Source: Acheta domesticus (Eukaryota; Arthropoda; Insecta; Orthoptera; Gryllidae). Taken from it: 64,000 nucleotides of DNA. A program made the translations under genes and the position numbers. Below, piece after piece: positions 46,454 through 57,045 of this stretch (its first letter is position 1; each line of letters opens with the position of its first letter). The notes under the pieces were generated by a model. That model did not search any database. It saw only the letters and a program-made list of their open reading frames with translations, and was not told the DNA's origin. Location of the stretch: assembly GCA_031308135.1 (NCBI GenBank), contig JAHLJT010000631.1, positions 228,370,636 through 228,434,635 on the forward strand, read 5' to 3'.

Positions 46454-47089
46454 TTCTTGCAAATGAATTTTAGAAAATATTTGCCTTGTCTACAAGCTCC
46501 AACCCTATGTTTTCTAGAAACTGATCATAACGCAGACTGCAATGCAAGTCTAGTCCAGTGCAGTTTTCCCAGGGCCATTCAAAGCAGAAAGAAAATCATT
46601 ACATCGCATGCTATTGACAAGGTTTTATCTTGAAGTAATTTATTCTGAACAACAAAATAACGAGGCATTTTTCTGTTTTATGAAACAAAGTTTGCTTTCA
46701 AAAACAAAGTCTGCATGCAAGCACGACATACAATGCTCACAAATATCCCGCATTATTCCGCGACACAAACTATTACTTACAAGCACTGTGGCACGTGATG
46801 GCAGTATATTGGAGGCAACGATTACCCAGACTGCGATTAACATTTCAAATACGTGAAACAAAATTGAGACTCCATAATAGGACTGAAATATAGAACACAT
46901 TAATCAAAATAAATATGCAAATTAAATTCTAATGCGACCAGAAAAATTATTCACGTGACTGGACAGCACCGCCTCCAAACAAGAGCGACTACTCTGATTG
47001 GCACAAATGTTAACACAGTTTGTGTTCATTCCCTATCATTGATACAAAATTCCATGCCGAAATCGGCTTTGATGGCCCAGGGCATCAAC
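46454..47089. other. 5' flank of PPK copy B
   Basis: Contains the exon-like minus-strand segment at 46781-46882. In the KIIT frame of PPK exon 1 a stop precedes the ATG by 13 codons, so the ATG at 46453 is the likely start. An acceptor-like cttgtag at about 46491 leaves room for an upstream exon. Confidence 0.4.
46781..46882 (-). other. Splice-bounded exon-like segment with a membrane helix, gene unknown
   Basis: 102 bp between a good acceptor (ctatatttcag) and a good donor (gtaagtaat), exactly 34 codons, open only in one frame. It encodes SYYGVSILFHVFEMLIAVWV followed by IVASNILP, a strongly hydrophobic span. No family recognised. A second acceptor (ttgcattgcag near 46545) is followed by a frame ending in a stop after KANIF. 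It might be the 3' end of another minus-strand gene upstream of PPK copy B, or chance. Confidence 0.25.
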
Positions 47090-47165
47090 TGATGTCACTG
47101 GTGTGCCTCTGAACGAGTGGCTCTAGGGTTCGAGTTCTGCCGGTGACAGAATTTTCGACACTATA
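47090..47165 (+). repeat. tRNA-derived SINE-like fragment
   Basis: gtggctctagggttcgagttctgccggtgacagaattttcgacact, with the B-box ggttcgagttc, as in the copies at 33115 and 42951. Confidence 0.5.
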
Positions 47166-47445
47166 CTTGGATTTATTAACGGTTTCATCGGCAGGTTAAA
47201 TGCCACCGTAGTGAAGTGAGCTCTCCATTGGATGACATCGTAATAGCTGAAGACCTGTCAAAGGTTTCAAACGGATATTTTGATTTTCGACAAATTTCGA
47301 CGAAGCCTCAAAATATTTTTCAAAATTTCCTCAAATACGGCACCAAATTTTATGATAAAAATTTATCTTCGTATAACATAAAGAATGGTTATGTGAATGG
47401 TGATGGTCTCATGATCGTAAAAATCACAGATTCTTTGAAAATTAA

Positions 47446-47640
47446 ACTAGTGGTGCTAGAGATGGGCACAGACTTTCTGATATTAGTTTTCCCTTTCCTT
47501 TGCTCTCGGCTACCTATTCGGACTTGCCACATTCTCTTACCAACGGCCATCTACGGACGCCCAAAGTACATTTTCTATTTATTTTTCGGTTTCCTAATGG
47601 TACAACGGAATTATTATTTTCAGAATATTAAAGAATAGGA
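47446..47640 (+). repeat. Fold-back element arm, single
   Basis: tagtggtgctagagatgggcacagactttctg, then ctctcggctacctattcg, ccacattctcttaccaacgg and tttcggtttcctaatggtac. Same blocks as the arms of 49179-49691. Only one arm is recognisable. Confidence 0.55.
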
Positions 47641-48359
47641 AAAGCTCATCCTAATGGCAATGTTCTTTGAAAAATTTGGAGCCTTTTTTAAGAAAATGAC
47701 GCACCCCTCAATAAGAAATTTAAAGCTCTTTTTCACAGAATTTTTTTTTCAAAGAACTTCATTAAGAAGCACATTAACTCACAAATACAACGTTTACAAA
47801 TTACTGTAAAAGGGCATATTAAGAGTGTGAGAGATCTTTCAAAAATATTACAATTGTGTAATATTTAAAAACACAAAAAATACCCCAAAATGAACTTTAG
47901 TCGTATTAACAAGTGCAATTCTATCGACAGTGCACCATACGTGTGAAAAGTTTGTAAAAAAAATTTGGAGCCATTTCTGAGAACATGGAGTTTGAGCGTT
48001 TCTGAAAATGCGGAATTTGGAGCAAGTTTTCAAAGAAAACGGTTGAGTTTTTGAAAATCTTTATCTGAAATTATTTAAAGCACATGTACACAAATATAAA
48101 AATGTGAATTAGGGGTCGTTAATGTAAATATTAACGACGTGAGAGACTAGTCAAAAATAATTTTTTGTAATTTTTGAAAAAACAGGAGAATAGAACATTA
48201 TGGCGATTATGTAATCTCCTCGCATTCGGCACTGTCCCTCCAAAAATTTAAAGCAAAAATATTGAGCCGTTTTGAGAAAATCTTGTTTTCGTAATTTTTT
48301 AAAATTGCGCATACTGCACGCAATATTACACAAAAATTACTAAAATCTTTTAAAAAATG
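47641..48359. other. AT-rich intergenic DNA, repeat-derived
   Basis: Filled with phrases of the dispersed family (tttggagccatttctgagaa, cattctatcgacag). No gene seen. Confidence 0.4.
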
Positions 48360-48985
48360 TACGTGACCTTAATGAAAGAACTAACTATGGAGAACAAATT
48401 TTATTTGATGGAAAAATCTCTCTTCAATTTTGTAGTTGGAGAAAGATGCCGAAAAAATTAAACATTTGCAATTTTCGAAAATTCAGAGTTAATCGTGAAA
48501 ATCAGACCTATGCCACCTTAATAATTGTATTTTACTCGATTCTTACAATAAATTTAAAGAAAACATTTGGAGCCATGTTTCAGAAAATTTTGAAAATATC
48601 CGGGGAGCTTCATGTAAGGAGGCCCAAATTATGAAGAATATTTTTCAAAATCTCAAAGCTTCGACTCGAGTCAGGAGGACACGCGTTTCTTCAATTTGAA
48701 AAACATTTTATGTATCGTTTAGGCGCTAGTAATGGTCACACACGGACGTTTGGCTTTTCAATTGGTTTTCCGGTATCAAGGGCCCACAAAACGAGTCTGG
48801 ATACACCAGGAGTTAGGGGATTTTTTCTTCTTAATTTAGCTGAATTTATTTACTTTTTCGATATTGGGACCGGTCAATGATTTTTCTGCAGAAAATCCCC
48901 CGTTTTTTCGCGCAGCATTTCGCAACTTCCCTATATTACGTATATTACTCCGTATATACGTACGTATATGAGAAAGTAAAATGCG
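48360..48985 (+). repeat. Dispersed repeat family, 3' part
   Basis: From ccttaatgaaagaactaact through tttgtagttggagaaagatg, cttcatgtaagg, cacacacggacgtttgg, cggtatcaagggcccac, tgcagaaaatcccccgtttt, cgcgcagcatttcgcaac to the palindromic end tatatacgtacgtatatgag. Same order as 40680-41390 and 55018-55680. Confidence 0.65.
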
Positions 48986-49029
48986 CATATTTTGGATACT
49001 TCCTACAACTATAATGTTGAAGATATAGA

Positions 49030-49170
49030 CGTTGTCCTGTATACGTATGCATACACGGAGTAATACACGTCGTACAGGGAAAGTTTTGTAATGCTGCGCG
49101 AAAACGACGGATTTTCGGCAGAAAAAAATTCATTGCCGGGCTCTGATAACGCAAAAGTTGATAAATCAAG
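49030..49170 (-). repeat. Dispersed repeat family, inverted terminal piece
   Basis: gtatacgtatgcatacacgg, then aatgctgcgcgaaaacgacgg, ttttcggcagaaaaa, attgccgggctctgataacg: the family end in reverse. It faces the plus-oriented end at 48940-48985 only ~45 bp away. Confidence 0.6.
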
Positions 49171-49178
49171 TTCCTAAA

Positions 49179-49691
49179 TAGTACGCTAAGAATGGTACTG
49201 ACTTTCCCGTATTTGTTTTTTATTTCCTTTGACCTCGGCTAGCTATTCGCATTTGCAAATACTCTTGCCAGCTGCTTTCTATCGCCGCCCAAAGTACATT
49301 TTTTTGACATTTTCTTAATATTTCGGTTTCCTAATAACAGAACGGAAATATTATTTTAAGAATATTAAAGAAGACTAAAACCTCACCCTAAATGGCATAT
49401 TATTTGAAAATTTTAGAGCCGTTTTTAACAAAATAGCGTTTATGTGATGGTGTAAAATTTTTTCAAAGAAAATTGCCATTTGGGATGAGGGTCAATGTTC
49501 TTTTATATTAAAATAATATTTCCATTCTACTATTAAGAAACCGAAAAATTAAGAAAATGTTTAAAAAAAACTAATTTGATCGGCAGTAGATGGCAGCTGG
49601 CAAGAGTATGTGTCAAGTTGGAATTGCTAGCCGAGACCAAGGAAATAGAAAATGAATACGGGAAAATCTTTGCCATTCTGTAACACCACTA
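49179..49691. mobile_element. Fold-back (long inverted repeat) transposon
   Basis: Two arms of about 240 bp in inverted orientation with almost no spacer. The left arm has gactttcccgtatttg, cctcggctagctattc, actcttgccagctgc, ttcttaatatttcggtttcc. The right arm, reverse-complemented, has gattttcccgtattca, tctcggctagcaattc, actcttgccagctgcc, ttcttaatttttcggtttct. Ends are TAGTACGCTA and TAGTGGTGTTA. There is no ORF. Single arms of the family occur at 47446 and 63656. Confidence 0.8.
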
Positions 49692-49779
49692 TTTCCCTAC
49701 ACTCTACGTATGTATAGAATACGGGAAAGTAAAAATGCCATCCACTTGATTCCTGCAAGCCTCTCTTCTTTGAGCTTGG

Positions 49780-50060
49780 AAGCTTACCATTGTCTTACCT
49801 ATGTAGTTCCTGTCAAAACTTATTTATTTAATGGCAGGAACATATTTTCATGCAATACGGATATTTATAATTACAGCACACGGCCTATAAATCACATACA
49901 TCTAATGAGAGTATCAACAGCTCACTGCTAGAAACCTACATTTAATACATGTTCTTTACTGTATAACGCATTGCCAGATGCCATTCAACATTATTAAAAT
50001 TGGTACATACATTTAAGTTAAAATTAAAATCTTTTCTGCTGCTTAACTGTTTCTACACAA
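49780..50060 (+). pseudogene. LINE reverse-transcriptase C-terminal remnant
   Basis: Decayed frame with YNYSTRPINHIHLMRVSTAH, a stop, then TFNTCSLLYNALPDAIQHY and later LKSFLL-like codons. The order H.Y.TR ... lYN.LP..I ... FK..LK matches the end of jockey/CR1-type ORF2, as in the better copy at 9417-10043. Its 3' flank runs to the (ATT)n tract at 50493-50536. Confidence 0.45.
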
Positions 50061-50492
50061 TTAGAGACTAAACTGAACATCAAAAAGGAAGATAATATTA
50101 ATTTTAATAATGATATATAACGCATTAATTTACATTTGTTTTGAATGATTTTAAAAAAAATACTTAATATGATGCCTGTAACAAATAATGTTCAATTTCC
50201 GAGCCAATAACTCCCATCTCGATTAATTTTTTGCCCAGTTACCTGATTCATTGAGCAAATGCTGAGATGGCCCCTTGTTTTGCTTCTAGAACATAAATGT
50301 AGCTTCACTATGAACACTTTTGGTTGAGCTCTCCTTTTGCTTGTAGTGGTAAGAAGTAGAGCCGGGGTGTGTTACTATTTTGTTAGCAATGCCAAATCTG
50401 GCAGTTCATTTACCGAAGCACAATAATTTTCTATAGCACGAGAGCGAATATGCGTTTATAAAATTTTGCTAACCTGGCGCTTTTAAAATTTT

Positions 50493-50495
50493 ACT

Positions 50496-50536
<41 letters not shown>
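50493..50536. repeat. (ATT)n microsatellite
   Basis: Nearly pure att run of about 44 bp. Confidence 0.9.
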
Positions 50537-50541
<5 letters not shown>

Positions 50542-51039
50542 TTTTTGTTTATTTTATTTTTTACTTTTATCCATCTTTCAATTATTTATAGTTAAAATGT
50601 CATATATCACATACAGTTTTTACTGTTCTTTGCCCACATAAATCAAATCAACTATACTTCATTAACATAATTATTTTTCTTACCAATTGCAAATTAATGC
50701 AATTTTATTCTTCTAAAATTTAACACAAAACATGAAATATTATTTATGTTAAATACATTCTTAACAACTGAAAAAAGTACCACTTGACAAATATTTTTTC
50801 AAAATGTGTGAGAGATATTAAACATCACTTATAATTTTAAATAAGTTATTAAATGACAATTAATTAAAATTGCTCGAGATTAACTATTGATTATCAATGG
50901 CTAATTGTTAATCATTAATTAGTAAATAATTAATATTTCAATATTAATTAATTAATAATTAACTCGAAATTATTTTTTATGACCATTAGTTGCTAAAATT
51001 ATTTTAAATTAATCATTTTCTGTTTTCTTTCTTAATATA
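50537..51039. other. Very AT-rich intergenic DNA
   Basis: Dominated by taatta motifs (for example 50930-50965, repeated attaattaa). No gene seen. Confidence 0.5.
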
Positions 51040-52450
51040 CACTCTTCGACATAAAAAAAGCTACACCCAGAAGGACAAAGGGGATTACGATCACTATTGG
51101 CAGGCAGGTAGAGGATACAACGCATTCAAAATAATTACACTTTCACATTTGTAGGACCAACATTTATTGCGCTACACGACCACAGACGATACATGTTAGT
51201 ATGGCGTGGGGCCGCCATGTTGGTGAACACACGCGTTCAGACGTTGCGGCACGGAGTTGTACAGCCCTCGAATGAAGTCCTGTGCTAGTTCATCCCATGC
51301 AGCTTGCACCTGAGCGCGCAGTTCTTGCAGATTGGTGGGTAGGGGTGGGATCCTGATCATACGCTCCATAGCACCCCAAACATCATCGATCGGGGACAGG
51401 TCTGCCGATGCTGCTGGCCATGGCAGAGTATCCACGGCTGCAAGGAATTCTCGGAAGATGGCTACGGTATGCGGACGCGCGTTGTCCTGTTGAAAGAGGG
51501 CATGGGTGTGGGCGTTCGCGAACGGCAGAGCCACCGGATGCAGGATCTCCTGAACGTACCGTGCGGCTATCACGGTACCTCCGAGGAACACGGCGGTGAA
51601 CGAGCACCATGGGATATCGCGCCCCACACCATCACATCAGGCTGGCGGGACGTGAGATGGGATGCCATAAGCCGCTCGTCGTGGCGCTCCCCACTGCACC
51701 TCAAGACACGCATCCGGTGGTCGTCCGCCATCAAGGCAGAAGCGGGACTCGTCGCTGAAGATGGGACCCGCTGCCAGTCTGCATGGCCCCAAGTCCATCG
51801 TTTCCAACACCAGGCGAGTCTGTAGCGACGATGCTGGGGTGTGAGTGGCAGGCGTCGTAACGGACGGCGTGCGGCGAGCCTTGCGTTGTGCAACCACCTG
51901 CCAATGACACTGGCACTTACAGGATGTGACAGTGCAGCCTGCACAGCCCGCTGAATCTGTTAGCGCGTGGCGGACTATCCGTGGGTCCTCCCTCCTCATG
52001 GCGCGTGGTGGACGTCCAGATCCTGTCCTTCGTGTGTGCATGTCTTCCTCAATCCATTGCCTGCCAACAGCGGTCGGATGATGGTGTCCGTACGACCGGT
52101 GTGGTGCGCAATACGGCGAGAGGACCAACCAGCCTCCCGCACACCCACGGTACAGCATCTCACGAACGCGTCTAATTGGACAACCGGCTGTCGTAGGCGT
52201 TGCCGAGGCAAAGTGTACGTGCAAATTACGCTCTAGCGACGCTACCCTATGTCGCAAGGGCCGGCGCAGCCGTTTGAGGCCCTCTTTTCTCGGTCGGTTG
52301 GCGCGCCGTCACGCCCCTATCCCCGCCCAATGAGCGGCCGATCGTGAAAATGAAATCATTGGCTTAGCGAATAGTGTGCAAAACAGCCACCGAGTTTGCA
52401 GCGGATCAGTAGGGTCCTTCGGGGTGCAGATTTTTTGATGACGATGACTG
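51040..52450 (-). mobile_element. Tc1/mariner-superfamily transposon, GC-rich
   Basis: 1411 bp flanked by TA on each side (51038-51039 and 52451-52452). The terminal inverted repeats are ~38 bp: left cactcttcgacataaaaaaa then gctacaccc.gaaggac; right (reverse complement) cagtcatcgtcatcaaaaaa then tctgcacccc gaaggac. About 80% of positions agree. The interior holds a broken transposase on the minus strand. GC content is far above the flanks. Confidence 0.85.
51196..52257 (-). pseudogene. Tc1-like transposase, frameshifted
   Basis: Spread over at least three frames. The N-terminal HTH region (QLDAFVRCCTVGVREAGWSS then RRIAHHTGRTDTIIR) is at 52180-52080. HPVSASVIGRWLHNARLAAR and RRLPLTPQHRRYRLAWCWKR follow at 51935-51810. 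Then IFSDESRFCLDGG (first catalytic Asp) at 51765-51725, PDVMVWGAISHGARS near 51640, and LFQQDNARPHT (second catalytic Asp) then SADLSPIDDVWGAM at 51500-51350. The third catalytic position, normally Glu in NPIEHVW, is Asp here (SPIDDVW), with 32 residues between the last two acidic residues rather than 34. The N-terminal and middle frames are offset by indels. Confidence 0.75.
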
Positions 52451-52452
52451 TA

Positions 52453-53956
52453 TAATAGGTGTCAAAAGTATTGAAACAGCTTGAAAATCTGAGACTATGA
52501 ATACATTTTACAAAGAAAAAGAAATAATAATAGTAAATTTTCAGCGGACTTAAATTACGTACAGTAAAGTTGTTACAATAAAAAAACCTTTAAAATGAAG
52601 TGAGCCTTTAAAATGAGCCAAAAGTCAAAAGTAATGGAATAACGCAAACTTACAAACACTGTAACGGCTTTCCGGGAAGACACCGTGGCCACAGCTGTCT
52701 GTGGATTGAACTTCACCTTGTCAGCCGGGACTCACCATATAATTCTTTGCTGCAACGGTTTTCGTATCAATTTCCTTTCCGATATTCATCAGACAGTGAT
52801 TCCGAAGTGTGCAGTATTGAAGGGTTTGGTCATCAAATGTCACTATGGTGCGTAAAGAAAGGTGAGAGTGAAAAACACTTAAGAATTAGTGGAGCTACAA
52901 CAGCATGTACTTTCTCGAGATTTTGCCAATTGCTATAAAATATTATTATATGACAATTTCTTTCATATACTTCAATTACCATTTGAAAAATTCTTAAACA
53001 ATGAAAAGATGAAAAATACATATATTCTTTTTAAATTCAAACGTTTAAACGAAAACAACTTTCTGTCATTGAATTCAATTTATCTACGTTCGACATAAAT
53101 CTACCAACGATGTGCAATGCATATTTTCGCCGTAAATAAAATTATTAGTTTAATACAACGCGAACGAACTGCGGCTGCCATACCCCCTTCTTATCAATGA
53201 GGCGCTACAACATTGAGTTTCAACACGGCGTCTAATTCGTATGGGATACATTTTGCAAATTAGCATTATTGATGCCCCTGGCAAGAAATAAAATATGATA
53301 ATTAAATATAATATTATATTCATCAAAACTCGCTTTAAACACGCATTTCCTCTTCATTCCCACATCTTATTATGCAAAGCGAAATCATTTAACTCAATTA
53401 AAGACCGCATTTTAAAATAGGTTTTAAATAATTTATAAAATCTTAATTTGTAAACTTATAACAAAAGCTTAAATGTAAGAAACGAACAAAGAAATAAGAA
53501 ATTAAATACAAATTCTAATTTTGGAAGCATCCTGCTGGAATTACCTCTGTTGCGTTCACAAAGCGCAGTCAATTGGGAGTGGGCTATTATGTTTGTCACG
53601 AAAATACAGAAAAAATACTCATATTTCCAAAAAATTCAACATGACCTTATAAGAAGATCTTTTTGACATTTAATTTGGAAAAATTCTATCTTAATAATTG
53701 CAGTAGTAGAAAGAAGCCGATTTTTTTTAATTTTTTAATTTTCCCAAAATCAGGCATTTTAACATTAGACTTGAACCATTCTCTTAAGTGTCCTTTACGC
53801 TACCTTAGGTCCCAATTTAATAAAAAAAGTTTAAGAAAAAATGGTTTAAAAATCAAAATTGCTTGTCTGACACATTTTCCAAAAAATACTAATGTTTTAA
53901 AAAATTGAACGACCCTATTTGAAGATCTGTTTGTGATGAACACATTTCCATAAGAA
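52453..53956. other. AT-rich intergenic DNA
   Basis: Includes a truncated start of the dispersed family at 52886-52920 (agtggagctacaacagcatg then tactttctcgag). Near 53520-53600 a block (tccgaa/cacaaagcgcagtcaattgg) resembles 39760 and 54540. No gene seen. Confidence 0.4.
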
Positions 53957-55685
53957 AAACTAGTAGTGCTACAACCGCACATACTTTCCCGTGTTATTGG
54001 AAACAGCTACGTAGTACTAACATCTACTAACATCTTAGCTTTTATTTGAAAACGTCCAATTCAACCAAGAAGCGAACAACTCACTGCTTCCATCGCAATG
54101 TTGTCAGAACTATGTGAATTCTACAACTGCACAAAAATACAATACAAAAGTTTTGTAAACCTGTATTGGAAAAAGTAGCCCCAGAATGATACCCTGGACA
54201 ATATAGAAATGCATTCCATAGCGCCATGATTAGAGAATAGTATTCTAAAACCATGCAACAAATACTCTACTCGCTACAAATGCTCAGCTCCATCAGGTCA
54301 AAACAATCACATGTTATTCACAGACATTCGCGAGCGCAAATGGAATTCTATTGTTGCAGACCCTATATTGTCACTATTCCGAGAGCTATGATTTTTTTTA
54401 CTTTTTATGTCAAATATTTCAAAATAAACAATTTCTAAAATATTAATGTGTAAATATGTAACAAAAGGTCGAAAGGTCGAAACGAACAAAGAAATAATAT
54501 ACAAAATTGCAAATTCTAATTTACGACGCATCCAGCTGTCCGAAGCGCAGTAAATTTACAGTGGGTTATTATGTTCGTCACAAAATTATAGAAAAACTAC
54601 TTGTATTTTGAAAAAATTAAGTATGACCTTATTTGAAAATGTAGTTGTGATAAATAATTAAGATTATAAATATTTTTATTAAATAATAATTAATTGAGAA
54701 AAATTGTATTTTTAAAATTGTAGTTGTAAGAAAACGACGAAAACGAAGCATTCCGAGCAATTGTCGCTAGTGTAAATATTAACAAAGTGAGAGACAAGTC
54801 AAAAAATTAATTTTTTGTAATTTTTGAAAATCCAAAAGATAGAGCAATAGGGCATGTATATCATCTCATAGAGTACATTAGGCATTATCCTTACTAAAAG
54901 TTTAAAGATAAAATGTGGAGCTGTTTTATAGAAAATCTTGTTTTTGTAATTTTTTATAATAACACATACTGCATGCAATATTCGCAAAAACTACTAAAAT
55001 TTTCAAAAAATGTACATGACGTTAATAAAGAACTCACTGTGGAGAACTATGGAGAAAATTTCATTTGAAGGGAAAACCTCTAACTTTAATTTTGCAGTTG
55101 GAGGAAGAGGCCGAAGAAAATTCAAACTTTTGCAATTTTCGAAAATTCAGAATTAACCGTGAAAATCTGACATATGCCACCTTAATAAGTGCATTTTACT
55201 CTATTCTCACAAGAAATTTAAAGAAAAAATTGGAGTCGTTTTTGAGAAAATTTTGAAAATGTCAGGGGGCTTCATGTAAAGTACCCCTAAATATTGAAGA
55301 ATGTTTTTCAAAATCTCAGAGCTTTGACTCAGACCTGATTGACAGGGTTTTCTTGAGTTTGGAAAAAATCATACACATAGTTTAGATGCTAGTGTTGTTC
55401 TATTACACCGGACAGACGGACGGAAGGACGGACGTTTTGTTTTCAATTGGTTTTCCGGATTAAGGACTCACAAAACAGTGATTCTGGCTACATAACGTGT
55501 TAGAGGATTTTTTTTTGTTAATTTATGAACTCGTTTTATTCACTTTATCGTTATCATGGCCCGGGAATGAATTTTTTCTGCCGAAAATCTGCAGTTTTTT
55601 GGGGCAGCATTTCATAATCTCCATAGTACGTATATTACTACGTTTATAACTCCGTATATACGTATGTATACGGGAAAGTAATAAC
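53957..55685 (+). repeat. Dispersed repeat family, ~1.73-kb copy
   Basis: From ctagtagtgctacaaccgca to tacgtatgtatacgggaaag. Ordered blocks match 39091-41390 throughout; that copy is about 0.55 kb longer, mainly in the middle. No ORF of note. Both ends carry short palindromes. Confidence 0.7.
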
Positions 55686-55979
55686 TGCCTGTATTTTATT
55701 CAAAATTACGCGAAATATACTTTAATTTTCGAAAAATTGTCCGTGGGCTTATTTTAAAATCCTATCTAGACCACCCGAATGTGTTACTGGGTTATGTCAT
55801 TAAAACTTTTTCTTAAATAAAGCATTTAAAAAGATACATTACAACAAGCTGATAATATAAAAATTATATTTTAAGCAATAAATTATGAATCTGTCAAATT
55901 CGTCCTGTAAAATCCCAAAATTTGCAATTTTCTGGCAGCATTACCTAAAACGTGCAATGTGTTGCACACGGAGTCATAA

Positions 55980-56172
55980 AATGTGGATTCTGTCTGCACC
56001 ACGTATTAGAGGATTTTTTTTCTAAATTTAAGAACTGAATTATCCACTTTTTCGTTACCAGGACCCTGTAACGAGAGTTTTTCTGACGAAAATCAACCGT
56101 TTTTTCCCGCAGCATTACATAACATTCTATACCACGTATATACTCCGCATATACGTACGTGTTCGTAAAGTA
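55980..56172 (+). repeat. Dispersed repeat family, terminal piece
   Basis: gattctgtctgcaccacgta, ttcgttaccaggaccctg, ctgacgaaaatcaaccg, cccgcagcattacataac, tccgcatatacgtacgtg. Confidence 0.6.
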
Positions 56173-56998
56173 AAAATTAGGGTTAGATCGATTTTGTATT
56201 AAAATTGTCTTAAGCGCGTATTCTAGGATGGATGGAACAGAATTTTGCCACCCCCAATGGCAAATGTAGAATTAATGCCGAGATATCTAGAAGCCATTAT
56301 AAATGCCAAAGAGCATCTTGTCAAATATTAATTTGTTTACAGTTACAATTTTATTTGAATTTTACAGCCGTTCAGTAAGCTGTTTCAATACTTTAGGCTA
56401 CCTTTTTGTGCGAACTAATGTTTGTATACTTCGCTTTAAAATTTCCAGTAAATAATGTGATGTATTTGTTTGCTAATATCAATTATAAAATTTACAATGT
56501 TTGCAGTGTGACCTAAAATTTTTAATTTGTATTTTATTTTGTACCTAAAATTTATTCTTTTCCTGAAATTTTCGATTTGTTCCAATACTTTTGACATTCA
56601 CTGTAGCTTAAATTAATTCATTTCCAAGAAATGGTGTTTTGCAAACGGCCGAATGCAGAATATTATGACTATTTCCAACGCACTCAGCAAACTTGCACCC
56701 AAAAATAAGCCAGCTGTTCCTCCAACAGACACTAGAACAGAAAAATATCATTATTATTACTAGGACTACTTTAGCCGCTGCAATATTATCATCGATAGAA
56801 GTGCCATTGAATTTGGATAAGCTTTTGTCGTTTTCTATGACAAACAATTGCTTTCGAAGTAAAGCATATCGTAGTAAATCTTAACTTTACTCTTAAAAAT
56901 TTAACCCAGAAATAAACTAGTGGTGCTGAACAGCACGTACTTTCTCGCCCTTATTAATGGTTATGTAATACTATTTACCCCAAAAAGTCTCTCCGCAT

Positions 56999-57045
56999 TA
57001 ACCCGCCATTACTCGCGCTGTTAGAAAAAATCTAACAATTCTGGG
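56999..57045 (+). repeat. piggyBac-like terminal sequence after TTAA
   Basis: TTAA followed by cccgccattactcgcgctgt, then tagaaaaaatctaacaattctgg. The left end of the 810-1805 relic reads ccctccgttactcgcgctgt and later aaatctaacaattctgg. No matching right end found. Confidence 0.5.

Noticed and set aside
47216..47638. 140-codon plus-strand frame
   Set aside because: It runs through the fold-back arm at 47446 and has no domain.
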